DNA from: Orrella sp037026685
Lineage (GTDB): Bacteria; Pseudomonadota; Gammaproteobacteria; Burkholderiales; Burkholderiaceae_B
DNA length: 64,000 bases
Assembly (NCBI RefSeq): GCF_037026685.1
Contig: NZ_JBANET010000007.1
Span: forward strand, 1-64,000
Direction of reading: 5' to 3'
Positions 1-8,829 of this stretch are shown here, piece after piece. Below the pieces are notes generated by a model. The model made no database searches. It was given only the letters and a program-made list of their open reading frames with translations, and was not told the origin of the DNA. Numbering within the stretch: position 1 is the first letter of the stretch; each line of letters starts with the position of its first letter. The position numbers were made by a program, and so were the translations under genes.

Positions 1-9
1 GTGGGACGG

Positions 10-24
10 AAAGCCCCGAAGGGC
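10..24 (-). terminator. Weak terminator-like hairpin after first dctP
   Basis: Read on the minus strand this is GCCC-TTCG-GGGC followed by TTT, a short GC stem with a stable TTCG-type loop. It lies just past the dctP stop codon. The T run is only three bases, so termination strength is doubtful and transcription may continue beyond the left edge. Confidence 0.35.
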
Positions 25-37
25 CCGGTCGTGCTGC

Positions 38-1009
38 TTACTTCTTGATGGCCGGCTCGAGGGCGGCGCGCTCTTGGTCGGTCAGCTTGGCCATCCAGTC
101 GGTGGCCATCTCGGCGCCGACCTTCTTGAAGCTATCGAGCAGGGCCGGGCTGACTTCCTGCACGTTGAGCTTGTTTTCCTGCATCTTCTTGATGCTGGTC
201 TCGTTCTCGTCGGCGCTCATCTGCCAGCCGCGCGCCTCGGCGCGCTCGGCAGCGGCGGTGACGATCTTGCGGGTGCCTTCATCGAGCTGTTCCCAGGCGC
301 GCTTGTTCACGAACACGATGTTCTGCGGGAACATGGTCGGCACGCTGTAGAAGTTCTCCAGGTAGTCCCAGGCCTGGGTGTCCACGCCGGTCGAGGACGA
401 GGTCAGCATGGCTTCGACCAGGCCGGTCAGGAAGGCCTGGGGAATGTCGGCGGCCTGCACCACGGTGGGCACGGCGCCCAGGCGCTTGGCGAAGTCGGCG
501 GTGCTGGGGCTGGGGGTGCGGAACTTCAGGCCCTTGAAGTCCTCGACCTTCTCGACGGCCTTCTTGGTGTACAGGCCTTGCGCGGGCCAGGCCACCGAGT
601 ACAGGACGTGCAGGTTCTGCTTGTCCAGGCGCTCTTCGACCAGCGGGCGGGCCGCGGCCCACAGCTTTTGCGCGTCGGCGTGGCCGGACGTCATGAAGGG
701 GATGCTGTCGAAGGAATACAGCGGCGCCTCGTTGGCCATGGTGCCGATGAAGATCTCGCCGATCTGCACCTGGCCGGTCTGCACCGCGCGCTTGATCTCG
801 GGCATCTTGATCAGGGCGCCGCCGCTGTGGATGGTGATCTTGAGCTTGCCGTCGGTTTCCTTGGCCACTTCGTCCGCGAACTGCTTGAGGTTGCGGGTGT
901 GGAAGTTGGTGTCGGGATAGGCCGTGGGCATGGTCCAGGTGGTCTGGGCCAGGGCGGGGCCGCAAGCCAGCAGCGTGGCGGCGATCGTGGCGGAGTGAAG
1001 CAGTTTCAT
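38..1009 (-). CDS. TRAP transporter solute-binding protein, DctP family
   Basis: A 323-residue periplasmic binding protein of the TRAP family, which captures an organic acid and hands it to a DctQ/DctM membrane pair. The start at 1009 gives a clean Sec signal peptide (MKLLHSATIAATLLACGPALAQ, about 22 residues). Upstream in-frame starts would put an implausible 51 residues before it. The mature protein has the usual DctP pattern, including FKGLKFRTPSPST near residue 165 and an AFLTGLVEAM segment. It is the last visible gene of the VOC-pxpB-pxpC-pxpA operon, after a 222-bp gap. The dctQ and dctM partners would lie off the left edge. Coupling to 5-oxoprolinase suggests import of 5-oxoproline or a related lactam, which is inference. 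Family assignment is secure, substrate is not. Confidence 0.9.
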   Translation of the reverse strand: MKLLHSATIAATLLACGPALAQTTWTMPTAYPDTNFHTRNLKQFADEVAKETDGKLKITIHSGGALIKMPEIKRAVQTGQVQIGEIFIGTMANEAPLYSFDSIPFMTSGHADAQKLWAAARPLVEERLDKQNLHVLYSVAWPAQGLYTKKAVEKVEDFKGLKFRTPSPSTADFAKRLGAVPTVVQAADIPQAFLTGLVEAMLTSSSTGVDTQAWDYLENFYSVPTMFPQNIVFVNKRAWEQLDEGTRKIVTAAAERAEARGWQMSADENETSIKKMQENKLNVQEVSPALLDSFKKVGAEMATDWMAKLTDQERAALEPAIKK

Positions 1010-1231
1010 GAGGATTCCCCTGTGAATGAACGGTACTGCGAATGGGGCAGCGGTGCACTGCCGGCTGCCGCGGCAAGCGGCTTGCTTGCGGGCCGGGCGC
1101 AGCCAGGCGCCCGACGATTGCTGGATAAATTGTTCAACAATGACTGTTTGTAAGTCAATCAATATTTGGTTTTTGTTGACCCAGGATGCCTCTCCTGCCC
1201 TTGCGATTGGGGTTTTCCCTGGTGTGGTGGA

Positions 1232-2002
1232 TCAGGACCGCGCCACCGTGCGCACCTCGATGCCGGCCTCGGTCAGCGCCTGGTGGATGCCGCGCGCGAA
1301 TTCGACCGCGCCGGGCTGGTCGCCGTGGATGCACAGGGTGTCGGCCCGGACCGCTACGTCGGTGCCGTCCAGCGCGCGCACCTTGCCTTCCTGGACCATG
1401 CGCAGCACCTGCGCGATGGAGGCCTGCAGGTCGGTGATCATGGCGCCCGGCTGGGTGCGGGGAGTGAGCGCGCCGCTGGCCTGGTAGCTGCGGTCGGCGA
1501 AGACCTCGCTGGCCGCGGCCAGGCCGATGGCCTCGGCGGCGCGGATCAGTTCGCTGCCGGCCAGCCCGTACAGGATCAGGCTGCTGTCCACGTCGCGCAC
1601 GGCGCGGCAGATGGCCTCGGCCAGCGCCGGCTGGGCGGCGGCCATGTTGTACAGGGCGCCATGCGCCTTGACGTGGTGCAGCCGCGCGCCCTGCGAGGCG
1701 GCCACGCCGGCCGCCGCGCCCACCTGGTAGACCACGATGTCGTAGGCTTGCTGGGGCGTGATGGGAATGTTGCGCCGGCCAAAGCCGGTCAGGTCGTCCA
1801 GGCCCGGGTGCGCGCCCAGCGCGACCCCGTGGGCCAGGGCCGCGGCCACGGTCTTGCGCAAGGTGGCGGGGTCGCCGGCATGAAAGCCGCAGGCGATGTT
1901 GGCCGAGCTGACGTAAGGCAGCACGCCCTCGTCGTTGCCCATTTTCCAGGCGCCAAGGCTCTCGCCCATGTCGCAGTTCAGGTCCAGGGTCTTGCGGGTC
2001 AT
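1232..2002 (-). CDS. pxpA: 5-oxoprolinase subunit A (LamB/YcsF family)
   Basis: 256 residues with the LamB/YcsF signature at the N-terminus: DLNCDMGESLGAWKMGNDEG, then ANIACGFHAGDP and GAHPGLDD. PxpA with PxpB and PxpC forms the ATP-dependent bacterial 5-oxoprolinase that opens 5-oxoproline (pyroglutamate) to glutamate, a cytosolic damage-repair and catabolic step. The ATG at 2002 overlaps the pxpC stop by four bases (ATGA), so the two are translationally coupled. Length fits the family (about 245-255). All three subunits are contiguous here, which makes the assignment strong. Actual substrate preference is inferred from the family. Confidence 0.93.
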   Translation of the reverse strand: MTRKTLDLNCDMGESLGAWKMGNDEGVLPYVSSANIACGFHAGDPATLRKTVAAALAHGVALGAHPGLDDLTGFGRRNIPITPQQAYDIVVYQVGAAAGVAASQGARLHHVKAHGALYNMAAAQPALAEAICRAVRDVDSSLILYGLAGSELIRAAEAIGLAAASEVFADRSYQASGALTPRTQPGAMITDLQASIAQVLRMVQEGKVRALDGTDVAVRADTLCIHGDQPGAVEFARGIHQALTEAGIEVRTVARS

Positions 2003-3063
2003 CGGAAATCCTTCAAGTGGCGTTCGTACAGCTCGCGCAGGGGCTGCAGGCTTTGGTGCAGCCGGGCGAAGGCCTGCTCGCGCTGCAGGTCCAGCTGCTG
2101 CGCACGGGCCAGCGCGATGGCTTCGAACTCGATGGTGTCGCCCGGGCCCAATTGTGCCAGCACCGGCAGGTCCACCTGCGCCACCTGCGCGATCTTGGGA
2201 TAGCCGCCGGTGGTCTGGCGATCGGCCATCAGCACGATGGGATCGCCGCCGGCCGGAACCTGAATGGTGCCGAAGCTGATGGCTTCGGACAACAGCTGGC
2301 TCGGCTGCGCCAGCGCAAGCGTCGGTCCCTTCAGGCGGTAGCCCATGCGCTCGGACTGGGGCGTGATGCGAAAGGGCTCGGACAGGAAGGCCTGGCGGCT
2401 GGCCTGGCTGAAGTCCTCCCACTGCATGCCCGGCAGCACCCGCACGCGCCGGCGCGCGCCCGCCCCGGGGCGGGCCGGCTCAATCGCCTGGCCGGCGGGC
2501 CGGGCCGAGCCCACGCCCAGCGCGGCCGGCAGGTAGATGCGCTGCTGCCACAGCGCCTGGTGCAGCGCCTGCATGGCGGCGTCGTCCAGGCGCGCCGGGC
2601 GGCGCAGCGGCACGCAGTCGCCCTTGGCCAGCGCCCGTCCGCGAAAGCCGCCAAAGCCGCTGCGCAGATAGGTGCTGTCGCTGCCCATCATGCCGTCGAG
2701 CAGCCAGCCCCCGCGCACGGCCAGATAGGCGCGCGTGCCCGATCCGCGCGCGCCGAAGGCCAGCAGGTCGCCGGCGCGCACGGCGGCGGGCCGGTTCAGC
2801 GGCAGCGGACGGCCGTTGAGCGTGGCGCCCAGCTCCGCCCCCGTGAGCGCGATGCAACAGGGCGACTCGAAGCACAGCAGGGGCCCGGCCAGGGTGATTT
2901 CCAGCGTGGCGTGATCGGTTTCGTTGCCCACCAGCAGGTTGGCGAGCCGGTGCGCTACCGGGTCCATGGCGCCGGCCACCGGGATGCCCAGGTGTTGCGA
3001 GCCGTAGCGGCCCAGGTCCTGGAAGGTGGACAGCATGCCGGGCTTGAGGACTTTGATGCTCAT
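1999..3063 (-). CDS. pxpC: 5-oxoprolinase subunit C (biotin-dependent carboxyltransferase/KipA family)
   Basis: 354 residues starting MSIKVLKPGMLSTFQDLGRYG, the family N-terminus, with HRLANLLVGNETDHATLE soon after. The C-terminal half carries GGDPIVLMADRQTTGGYPKIA, the conserved KipA/PxpC signature, and a final TIEFEAI segment. It resembles urea amidolyase and biotin-dependent carboxyltransferase domains, but in this context it is the PxpC subunit. It lies 7 bp after pxpB and overlaps pxpA by 4 bp. KipA alone in Bacillus is a sporulation-related protein, and nothing here suggests that role. Confidence 0.92.
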   Translation of the reverse strand: MSIKVLKPGMLSTFQDLGRYGSQHLGIPVAGAMDPVAHRLANLLVGNETDHATLEITLAGPLLCFESPCCIALTGAELGATLNGRPLPLNRPAAVRAGDLLAFGARGSGTRAYLAVRGGWLLDGMMGSDSTYLRSGFGGFRGRALAKGDCVPLRRPARLDDAAMQALHQALWQQRIYLPAALGVGSARPAGQAIEPARPGAGARRRVRVLPGMQWEDFSQASRQAFLSEPFRITPQSERMGYRLKGPTLALAQPSQLLSEAISFGTIQVPAGGDPIVLMADRQTTGGYPKIAQVAQVDLPVLAQLGPGDTIEFEAIALARAQQLDLQREQAFARLHQSLQPLRELYERHLKDFR

Positions 3064-3070
3064 GCGGCGC

Positions 3071-3784
3071 TCATCCCTGCTGCTGCGCGCGAAGCTGGCG
3101 AAAGCGCGCTTCGCTGATGGGCACGAAGCGCACGGTGTCGCCGGGCGCGAGCAGCGCGGGCGGGTCGCGGCGCGGATCGAACATGGGCAGCGGCGTGGCG
3201 CCCAGGATGTTCCAGCCGCCGGGCAGCTTGCTGGGATAGATGACGGTCTGGCGGTTGGCGATGGCTACCGAGCCGGCCGGCACTTCGGTGCGCGGGTCGG
3301 TGCGGCGCGGCACGTCCAGCGCCGGGCCGTGCAGGCCGATGTAGGGATGGCCGGGCGCAAAGCCCAGCATGTAGACCCGACAGGGCTCGCCGCTATGGGC
3401 GGCGACGATCTGCTCGGGCGCCAGGCCCTGGGCCTGCGCCACCGCCTGCAGGTCCGGACCGTGTTCGCCGCCGTAGCAGACGGGAATCTCCAGCACGCGG
3501 CCGCGGGCCGGCGCCGCGTCCAGGTCGCCCGCCAGCAGCGCCTGCAGCTGCGCCGAGAGCGCCTCGAAGGTCGGGCCGCTGCCGTCGGGCAGCGGCGCGT
3601 AATGCACCGCCACCGCCGCAAAGGACGGCACCACGTCGATGACGCCGGGCAGGCGCGCCTTGCGCAGCAAAGCCGACAAGGCCAGGCAGCGCTCGCCCAC
3701 GGCCGGGTCGATGGCCTGTCCGAACGAAACGACCAGGCATCGGTCGCCCTGGGCGCGGATGCGCCAGCCGGCTTGTTCTGTCAT
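3071..3784 (-). CDS. pxpB: 5-oxoprolinase subunit B (KipI/allophanate hydrolase subunit 1 family)
   Basis: 237 residues. The C-terminal half holds the family hallmark: GFAPGHPYIGLHG, then RTEVPAGSVAIANRQTVIYP and LPGGWNILGATP. The N-terminal half is the usual KipI domain beginning after WRIRAQGDRCLVVSFG. It is the first of the three 5-oxoprolinase subunits, 16 bp after the VOC gene, and is followed directly by pxpC. The family also includes Bacillus KipI, a kinase inhibitor, but the complete pxpBCA set makes the oxoprolinase role much more likely. Confidence 0.92.
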   Translation of the reverse strand: MTEQAGWRIRAQGDRCLVVSFGQAIDPAVGERCLALSALLRKARLPGVIDVVPSFAAVAVHYAPLPDGSGPTFEALSAQLQALLAGDLDAAPARGRVLEIPVCYGGEHGPDLQAVAQAQGLAPEQIVAAHSGEPCRVYMLGFAPGHPYIGLHGPALDVPRRTDPRTEVPAGSVAIANRQTVIYPSKLPGGWNILGATPLPMFDPRRDPPALLAPGDTVRFVPISEARFRQLRAQQQG

Positions 3785-3800
3785 GGGGCCTGCCGCGGGA

Positions 3801-4238
3801 CTACTTGGCGAACAGCGACTCGATGTTCTTGAACGCCTTGAGCTCGATGGCGTTGTTCGACGGGTCCAGGAAGAACATGGTGGCCTGCTCGCCCACTTCG
3901 CCCTTGAAGCGCACGTAGGGCTCGATGATGAACTCGGTGCCGCGCTCGGTCAGCTTCTTGGCCATGGCTTCCCATTCTTCCATGGACAGCACGGCGCCGA
4001 AGTGGCGCACCGGCACGTTGTGGGAGTCCACGGCGCTGGTGGGCGCGCGCTTGCATTCCTCGGGCGAGAGGTGCGCCACGATCTGGTGGCCGTAGAAGTT
4101 GAAGTCCACCCATTCCGGCGAGCTGCGGCCCTCGCTACAGCCCAGCAGCTCGCCGTAGAAGGCGCGGGCTTCGGCCAGGTCGCGGACCGGGAAGGCCAGG
4201 TGAAAGGGAGGCATTGCGGCTTGGGCTTGGGCGCTCAT
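3801..4238 (-). CDS. VOC-fold (glyoxalase/dioxygenase superfamily) protein
   Basis: 145 residues. The start at 4238 gives MSAQAQAAMPPFHLAFPVRDLAEARAFYGE, where FHLAFPVRDL and AFYGELLG are the first beta-alpha unit of a vicinal oxygen chelate fold. A later MFFLDPSNNAIELKAF carries the typical metal-ligand Glu of the second module. VOC proteins bind a divalent metal and act as isomerases, dioxygenases or lyases, and the specific reaction cannot be read here. It is the first gene of the 5-oxoprolinase operon and divergent from a LysR regulator, so a role in the same catabolic route is likely but unproven. Confidence 0.8.
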   Translation of the reverse strand: MSAQAQAAMPPFHLAFPVRDLAEARAFYGELLGCSEGRSSPEWVDFNFYGHQIVAHLSPEECKRAPTSAVDSHNVPVRHFGAVLSMEEWEAMAKKLTERGTEFIIEPYVRFKGEVGEQATMFFLDPSNNAIELKAFKNIESLFAK

Positions 4239-4309
4239 GGAAGGGGCTCCGGTAGGACGGTTGGAGGACGGCCGCGGTGGAAACCGCTGCATGGACAAAA
4301 TTCTAGCCC

Positions 4310-4332
4310 TTGTATTTTCGATAGAAAAACAA
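4310..4332. promoter_or_regulatory. Candidate LysR operator between VOC gene and LysR gene
   Basis: An AT-rich imperfect dyad, TTGTATTTTC-GAT-AGAAAAACAA, sits in the 144-bp divergent promoter region (4239-4382), which is otherwise GC-rich. A dyad built on a T-N11-A core between divergent promoters is typical of LysR-type autoregulation plus target activation. The match is by eye only. Confidence 0.4.
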
Positions 4333-4382
4333 TATTTTTTTGGACTTGGCATTAATAAAATTGATGCTCGCGCCGAGGCCGC

Positions 4383-5312
4383 ATGATCCGGGAATTCAGA
4401 ACCTTTGCCGCTGTCGCCCGCATGGGCTCCTTTACCGCCGCCGGCCAGGCGCTGGGCCTGACGCAATCGGCCGTCAGCGCGCAGATCCGCCGCCTGGAGG
4501 CGTTCCTGGGCATGGACTTGTTCGACCGCACCGCGCGTTCGTCCGAACTCAATGCGGCCGGGCGCGACATGCTGGTCCAGGTCGAGCAGGTGCTGGCCCA
4601 GGTGGACCGCATGGTCAGCCATGCCGGGCTGGGCCAGGTCAGCGGCACCCTGCGCATCGGCGCCATCGCCTCCATCCAGCAGGGACTGCTGGTGCGCGCG
4701 CTCAAGCGGATGCGGGCCGGGCAGCCCGAGGTGCGCGTGCGCATCGTGCCCGGCGTCTCGCTGGGGCTGCTGGCGCAGGCCGGCAGCGGCGAGGTGGACC
4801 TGGCCGTGATGATCAAGCCGCCTTTCGCGCTGCCGCCCGAACTGGGCTGGCGCACCCTGTTGCGCGAGCCCATCGTGCTGCTGGCCCCGGCCGGCACGCC
4901 GCTGCGGCCCTGGCGCGAGATGGCCGCCAGCCAGCCTTTCATCCGCTACGAGAAGGCTTCCTTTGGCGGGCGGGTGGTGGACAACCTGCTGCGCAAGCAC
5001 AACGTGGCGGTGCGCGACGTGATCGAGCTGGACGAGATCGAAGCCATCGCCAACATGGTGCGCGAGGGCCTGGGCGTTGCGCTGCTGCCGCTGACCGCCG
5101 GGACCGACCTGCAAGGCCTGGCGGTGGTGCCCATCGACGACGATGACGCCGAGCGCGAGATCGGCATCGCGGCCCGCATGCCCTATGCCGCCAACCGGGC
5201 TGCCCAGGCCATGGCCGAATGCCTGCTGGCCGAGGCCGGGCAGCCGCCGGCCGCGCCAGGCCGGCGCGCGGCGGCGGTCAAGGAGCCAGGACGCGGTCGC
5301 AGCGCACCGTGA
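4383..5312 (+). CDS. LysR-family transcriptional regulator
   Basis: 309 residues. The N-terminal winged helix-turn-helix is textbook: FAAVARMGSFTAAGQALGLTQSAVSAQIRRLE (residues about 7-40). An effector-binding domain runs from about residue 90 to 295. It starts at 4383 and is divergently arranged with the VOC-pxpBCA-dctP operon, so it is the obvious candidate activator or repressor of that operon, sensing its substrate. Its 3' end overlaps serA on the other strand by 35 bp (5278-5312). The C-terminal tail after residue 285 is rich in Pro, Ala and Arg. Confidence 0.92.
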   Translation: MIREFRTFAAVARMGSFTAAGQALGLTQSAVSAQIRRLEAFLGMDLFDRTARSSELNAAGRDMLVQVEQVLAQVDRMVSHAGLGQVSGTLRIGAIASIQQGLLVRALKRMRAGQPEVRVRIVPGVSLGLLAQAGSGEVDLAVMIKPPFALPPELGWRTLLREPIVLLAPAGTPLRPWREMAASQPFIRYEKASFGGRVVDNLLRKHNVAVRDVIELDEIEAIANMVREGLGVALLPLTAGTDLQGLAVVPIDDDDAEREIGIAARMPYAANRAAQAMAECLLAEAGQPPAAPGRRAAAVKEPGRGRSAP

Positions 5313-6486
5313 TCGGATGGCTGCGCAGGGCGGCCATGACCGCGTCGCCCAGGTCGCCGTCCACGTCGGTGATCACGTAGCCGATCTCGCCCTGGGTCTG
5401 CAGGCGCTGGCTGACGATGTTCAGGCCGTGCTCGGCCAGCAGGTTGTCCAGCGCGGCCAGCGCGCCGGGCAGGTTGCGGTGCACGTGCAGCAGGCGCGCA
5501 TGGCCGCCGGCGTCCTGGAAAGGCAGCTCGGGGAAGTTGACCGCGCCCTTGGTGGCGCCGCTTTGCGCAAAGCGCACCAGCTTCTCGGCGACTTCGCGGC
5601 CGATGTTTTCCTGGGACTCCTGCGTGCTGCCGCCGATGTGCGGGGTCAGGATGACGTTGGGCAGGCCGCGCAGCGGGCTGTCCAGCGGCTCGTCGGCGCT
5701 CTTGGGCTCGACCGGGAAGACGTCCAGCGCGGCCCCGCCCAGGTGGCCCGAGACCAGCGACTGGTGCAGCGCGTCGATGTCGACCACGGTGCCGCGCGAG
5801 GCGTTGATGAGGATGGCGCCCTTTTTCATGGCCGCCAGCGCCTGGGCGTCGATCAGCTTGTGGGTGCCGGCGCCGCCGGGCACGTGCAGGGTGACCACGT
5901 CGGACTGCGCCAGCAGCTCGGCCAGCGAGCCGGCCGCGCGCATGTTGCCCAGCGGCAGCTTGGCCTCTACATCGTGGAACAGCACGCGCATGCCCAGGCT
6001 TTCGGCCAGGGTGCCGATCTGCGTGCCGATGTTGCCGTAGCCCACCACGCCCAGGGTCTTGCCGCGTGCCTCGTAGGCCCCGGCGGCCGACTTGTCCCAG
6101 TGGCCGGCGTGCACGCGGCTGTTTTTCTCCGGGACGCGGCGCAGCAGCAGGATGGCCTCGCCCAGCACCAGCTCGGCCACCGAGCGCGTGTTGGAAAAGG
6201 GCGCGTTGAACACCGGCACCCCGCGCATCATGGCCGCTTCGGTGGCGACCTGGTTGGTGCCGATGCAAAAGCAGCCCACCGCGCGCAGGTCCGGCAGCCG
6301 GGCCAGCAGTTCGGCGTCCAGGTGCGTGCGCGAGCGGATGCCGACCAGTTCGGCCCCGCGCAGCGCCTCGAACAGCTCGGCCGGCGGCAGCGAGGAGGAA
6401 TACGTGGCGATGTCGGCCAGGCCGGCGGCCAGGAAGACTTCGCGGGCACTGGGATGGATGTTCTCGAAGAGGACGATCTGGGCCAT
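5278..6486 (-). CDS. serA: D-3-phosphoglycerate dehydrogenase
   Basis: 402 residues, close to the 410 of E. coli SerA. It oxidises 3-phosphoglycerate to 3-phosphohydroxypyruvate, the first step of serine synthesis, in the cytosol. The NAD site is GVVGYGNIGTQIG (about residue 157). Active-site elements NASRGTVVD and the catalytic His in LTPHIGGSTQE follow. The last 70 residues (HVHRNLPGALAALDNLLAEH onward) form an ACT domain, so serine feedback control is likely. The ATG at 6486 precedes MAQIVLFENIHPSA; an upstream in-frame start would add 32 low-complexity residues. Its 3' end overlaps the convergent LysR gene by 35 bp. Confidence 0.95.
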   Translation of the reverse strand: MAQIVLFENIHPSAREVFLAAGLADIATYSSSLPPAELFEALRGAELVGIRSRTHLDAELLARLPDLRAVGCFCIGTNQVATEAAMMRGVPVFNAPFSNTRSVAELVLGEAILLLRRVPEKNSRVHAGHWDKSAAGAYEARGKTLGVVGYGNIGTQIGTLAESLGMRVLFHDVEAKLPLGNMRAAGSLAELLAQSDVVTLHVPGGAGTHKLIDAQALAAMKKGAILINASRGTVVDIDALHQSLVSGHLGGAALDVFPVEPKSADEPLDSPLRGLPNVILTPHIGGSTQESQENIGREVAEKLVRFAQSGATKGAVNFPELPFQDAGGHARLLHVHRNLPGALAALDNLLAEHGLNIVSQRLQTQGEIGYVITDVDGDLGDAVMAALRSHPITVRCDRVLAP

Positions 6487-6670
6487 GCGTCGATCCGGAA
6501 AAGCCAAATCGTTATTGTGGCGCAGTTCGCATGCCGGACCCGCCGCAGCCCTGTCCCCGGCATGGGTTTGCGGCCGGGCCAACCTGGCCCGCCTGGCAGC
6601 CCGCCTGGGCGTGGCGCTGCCGCGCCGCCAGCGGCCGGCGGGACGCTGAACCGGCCGGCGGCCGCGTGTT

Positions 6671-8008
6671 TCAGTCCGCGGCCGCGACGCTGACCCGTTC
6701 GGCCGGAAAACGCAGGCAGAAGGTGCTGCCCTTGCCCAGCACGCTTTCGATTTCCAGCTCGGCGTCGTGGCGCATGGCCACGTGCTTGGTGATGGCCAAT
6801 CCCAGGCCGGTGCCGCCGATGGCGCGCGAGCGGCCGCGGTCGACCCGGTAGAAGCGTTCGGTCAGGCGCGGGATGTGGTGGGCCGCGATGCCCAGGCCGC
6901 TGTCGGCCACGCAATAGCGTGCGCCGCCCTCGGCCACGCGCTGCCAGGTGACGGTGATGGGGCCGCCGTCGGGCGAATAGCGCACGGCGTTGATCAGCAG
7001 GTTGGTGATGGCCGAAAGCAGCTCGGTTTCATCGCCCAGCACGTCCAGGGTGTCGTCGATCTGCCAATCGAATTCGTGGCGCCCGCCCGAGAGCGCCTCG
7101 GCCTGCGAGCGCGCCTTCTCGATCAGCGCGGCCATCTGCACTTCGCGCGGCTCGCTGCCGGGCGAGGACTCCAGCGCCGAGAGCGTGAGCAGGTCGGCCA
7201 CGATGGCCTGCATGCGCTGCGCCTGCTCGTGCATCAGCTGCAGGTACTGCTCGCGCTGCTCGGCCGGCAGCGCCTCGGGCGGCAGCTCGCGCAGGGTTTC
7301 CAGGAAGCCGGTCAGCACCGTCAGCGGCGTGCGCAGCTCGTGCGAGACGTTGGCCACGAAGTCGCGGCGCGTGGTCTCGAGCTTCTCGATCTGCGTGACG
7401 TCGCGGGTGATCAGCAGGCGCAGGTCGCGCGCATAGCGGGTCAGGTGCATCATCAGCAGCCGGTCGTGGCCGTCCTGCTTGATCCGGATCAGGATGGGCT
7501 CGGGCCAGTTGCGCTGGTTGGCATAGGCGATGAACTCGGGCGAGCGCAGCAGGTTCAGCAGGTTGCTGCCGCGGTCGCTTTGCAGGCGCAGGCCCAGGTG
7601 CCGGGCCGCCACGCGGTTGCACCAGTCGATGTGGAAGTCGGCGTCCATGGTGACCGCCCCGTCGGGCAGAGCCTGGGCCGCGGCCAGCATGCCCTGCATG
7701 GCGTCCTGGCTTTCGGCCAGTTCTCGGGCCAGGGCGCGCCGCTGGCGATAGAGCATGGCGACGATGTCGTCCAGCGAGCCGGTGGAGGCGGGCGGCGGGG
7801 AGTCGGGGCTGCGGGCCCAGCGGGCCACGCGGCTGAGGTTCCAGCTGCGCCAGACGGTGGCGGCCGCCAGGCCGCCGGCCAGGGCGATCCAGCCCGCGGC
7901 GCTGCCCGCCACGACGTGGATCAGCCCGGCGATCAATGCCCAGAAAATTAGCGTTCCCAGAGTGCGCAGCCAGATCATGGCGCGCATTGTCGCATTGGGA
8001 GCGGGCAT
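6671..8008 (-). CDS. phoR: Phosphate regulon sensor histidine kinase
   Basis: 445 residues. Hydrophobic segments near residues 10-45 anchor it in the inner membrane, and a PAS-like domain follows (about 105-200). The kinase core has the H-box FVANVSHELRTPLTVLTGFL, the N-box LINAVRYSPDG and the G-boxes DSGLGI and GGTGLGLAI. It would phosphorylate PhoB under phosphate limitation. It starts only 3 bp after the phoB stop codon, so the two are co-transcribed. Two further in-frame ATGs lie at 7987 and 7978, and the true start could be any of the three. No pst or phoU genes are in the window. Confidence 0.93.
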   Translation of the reverse strand: MPAPNATMRAMIWLRTLGTLIFWALIAGLIHVVAGSAAGWIALAGGLAAATVWRSWNLSRVARWARSPDSPPPASTGSLDDIVAMLYRQRRALARELAESQDAMQGMLAAAQALPDGAVTMDADFHIDWCNRVAARHLGLRLQSDRGSNLLNLLRSPEFIAYANQRNWPEPILIRIKQDGHDRLLMMHLTRYARDLRLLITRDVTQIEKLETTRRDFVANVSHELRTPLTVLTGFLETLRELPPEALPAEQREQYLQLMHEQAQRMQAIVADLLTLSALESSPGSEPREVQMAALIEKARSQAEALSGGRHEFDWQIDDTLDVLGDETELLSAITNLLINAVRYSPDGGPITVTWQRVAEGGARYCVADSGLGIAAHHIPRLTERFYRVDRGRSRAIGGTGLGLAITKHVAMRHDAELEIESVLGKGSTFCLRFPAERVSVAAAD

Positions 8009-8011
8009 CGA

Positions 8012-8710
8012 TCAGCGTTGCGGCACTTGGGCGGTGAAGCGGTAGCCGCTGCCGCGCACGGTCTCGACGTGCACGTCGTGGGTGCTGGGCTCCAGGGCCT
8101 TGCGCAGGCGGCGGATGTGCACGTCCACCGTGCGCTCCTCGACGAACACGTGATCGCCCCAGACCTGGTCGAGCAGCTGGGTGCGCGAGAACACGCGCTC
8201 GGGGTGCGTCATGAAGAAGTGCAGCAGGCGGAACTCGGTCGGGCCGATGGGCAGGGTCTTGCCGTGGCCGCTCAGGCGGTGCGTGACCGGGTCCAGCTTC
8301 AGGCCGCAGACGTCGATGACGTCGTCGGTGAGCTGGGGCGCGCGCCGGCGCAGCACGGCCTTGATGCGGGCCATCAGCTCCTTGGGAGAGAACGGCTTGG
8401 TGATGTAGTCGTCGGCTCCGGCTTCCAGGCCGTCGACCTTGTCGTGCTCGGCGCTCTTGGCCGTCAGCATGATGATGGGCACGGCGCGGGTGCGTTCGTC
8501 GCCGCGCAGGCTGCGCGCCAGCGACAGGCCCGAGGCGCCCGGCAGCATCCAGTCGAGCAGGATGAGATCGGGCAGTTCGGCTCGGATGAGGGTGTTGGCT
8601 TGCTCGGCATCGGTGGCGCGCAGAACCTTGTGGCCGGCAAACGACAGGTTGACCGCGATCAGCTCCTGGATAGCGGGTTCGTCTTCGACGACGAGGATGG
8701 TGCTGGACAT
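8012..8710 (-). CDS. phoB: Phosphate regulon response regulator
   Basis: 232 residues, the usual PhoB length. The receiver domain shows the acidic VEDE pocket, the phospho-acceptor Asp in LILLDWMLPG and the conserved Lys in DDYITKPFSPKEL. The C-terminal OmpR-type winged helix spans about residues 130-228, with TEFRLLHFFMTHPERVFSRTQLLDQVWG and VDVHIRRLRKAL, as in E. coli PhoB. It heads the phoB-phoR operon and activates phosphate-starvation genes. I could not identify a clear Pho box in the 119 bp before ubiE on the opposite side. Confidence 0.95.
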   Translation of the reverse strand: MSSTILVVEDEPAIQELIAVNLSFAGHKVLRATDAEQANTLIRAELPDLILLDWMLPGASGLSLARSLRGDERTRAVPIIMLTAKSAEHDKVDGLEAGADDYITKPFSPKELMARIKAVLRRRAPQLTDDVIDVCGLKLDPVTHRLSGHGKTLPIGPTEFRLLHFFMTHPERVFSRTQLLDQVWGDHVFVEERTVDVHIRRLRKALEPSTHDVHVETVRGSGYRFTAQVPQR

Positions 8711-8829
8711 TTGGGCATGCCTGGAAAAGGACGCGCTTGCGGCGCGGACATTGCGATAGTATGGCCGGAATATTGCAGGTATGTGACGGTGCTTGGCTAA
8801 GAGGGGACGGAATCGGCTACCATGACGGG

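Noticed and set aside
8711..8829. Pho box in the phoB-ubiE intergenic space
   Set aside because: No CTGTCAT-like tandem repeats are visible.
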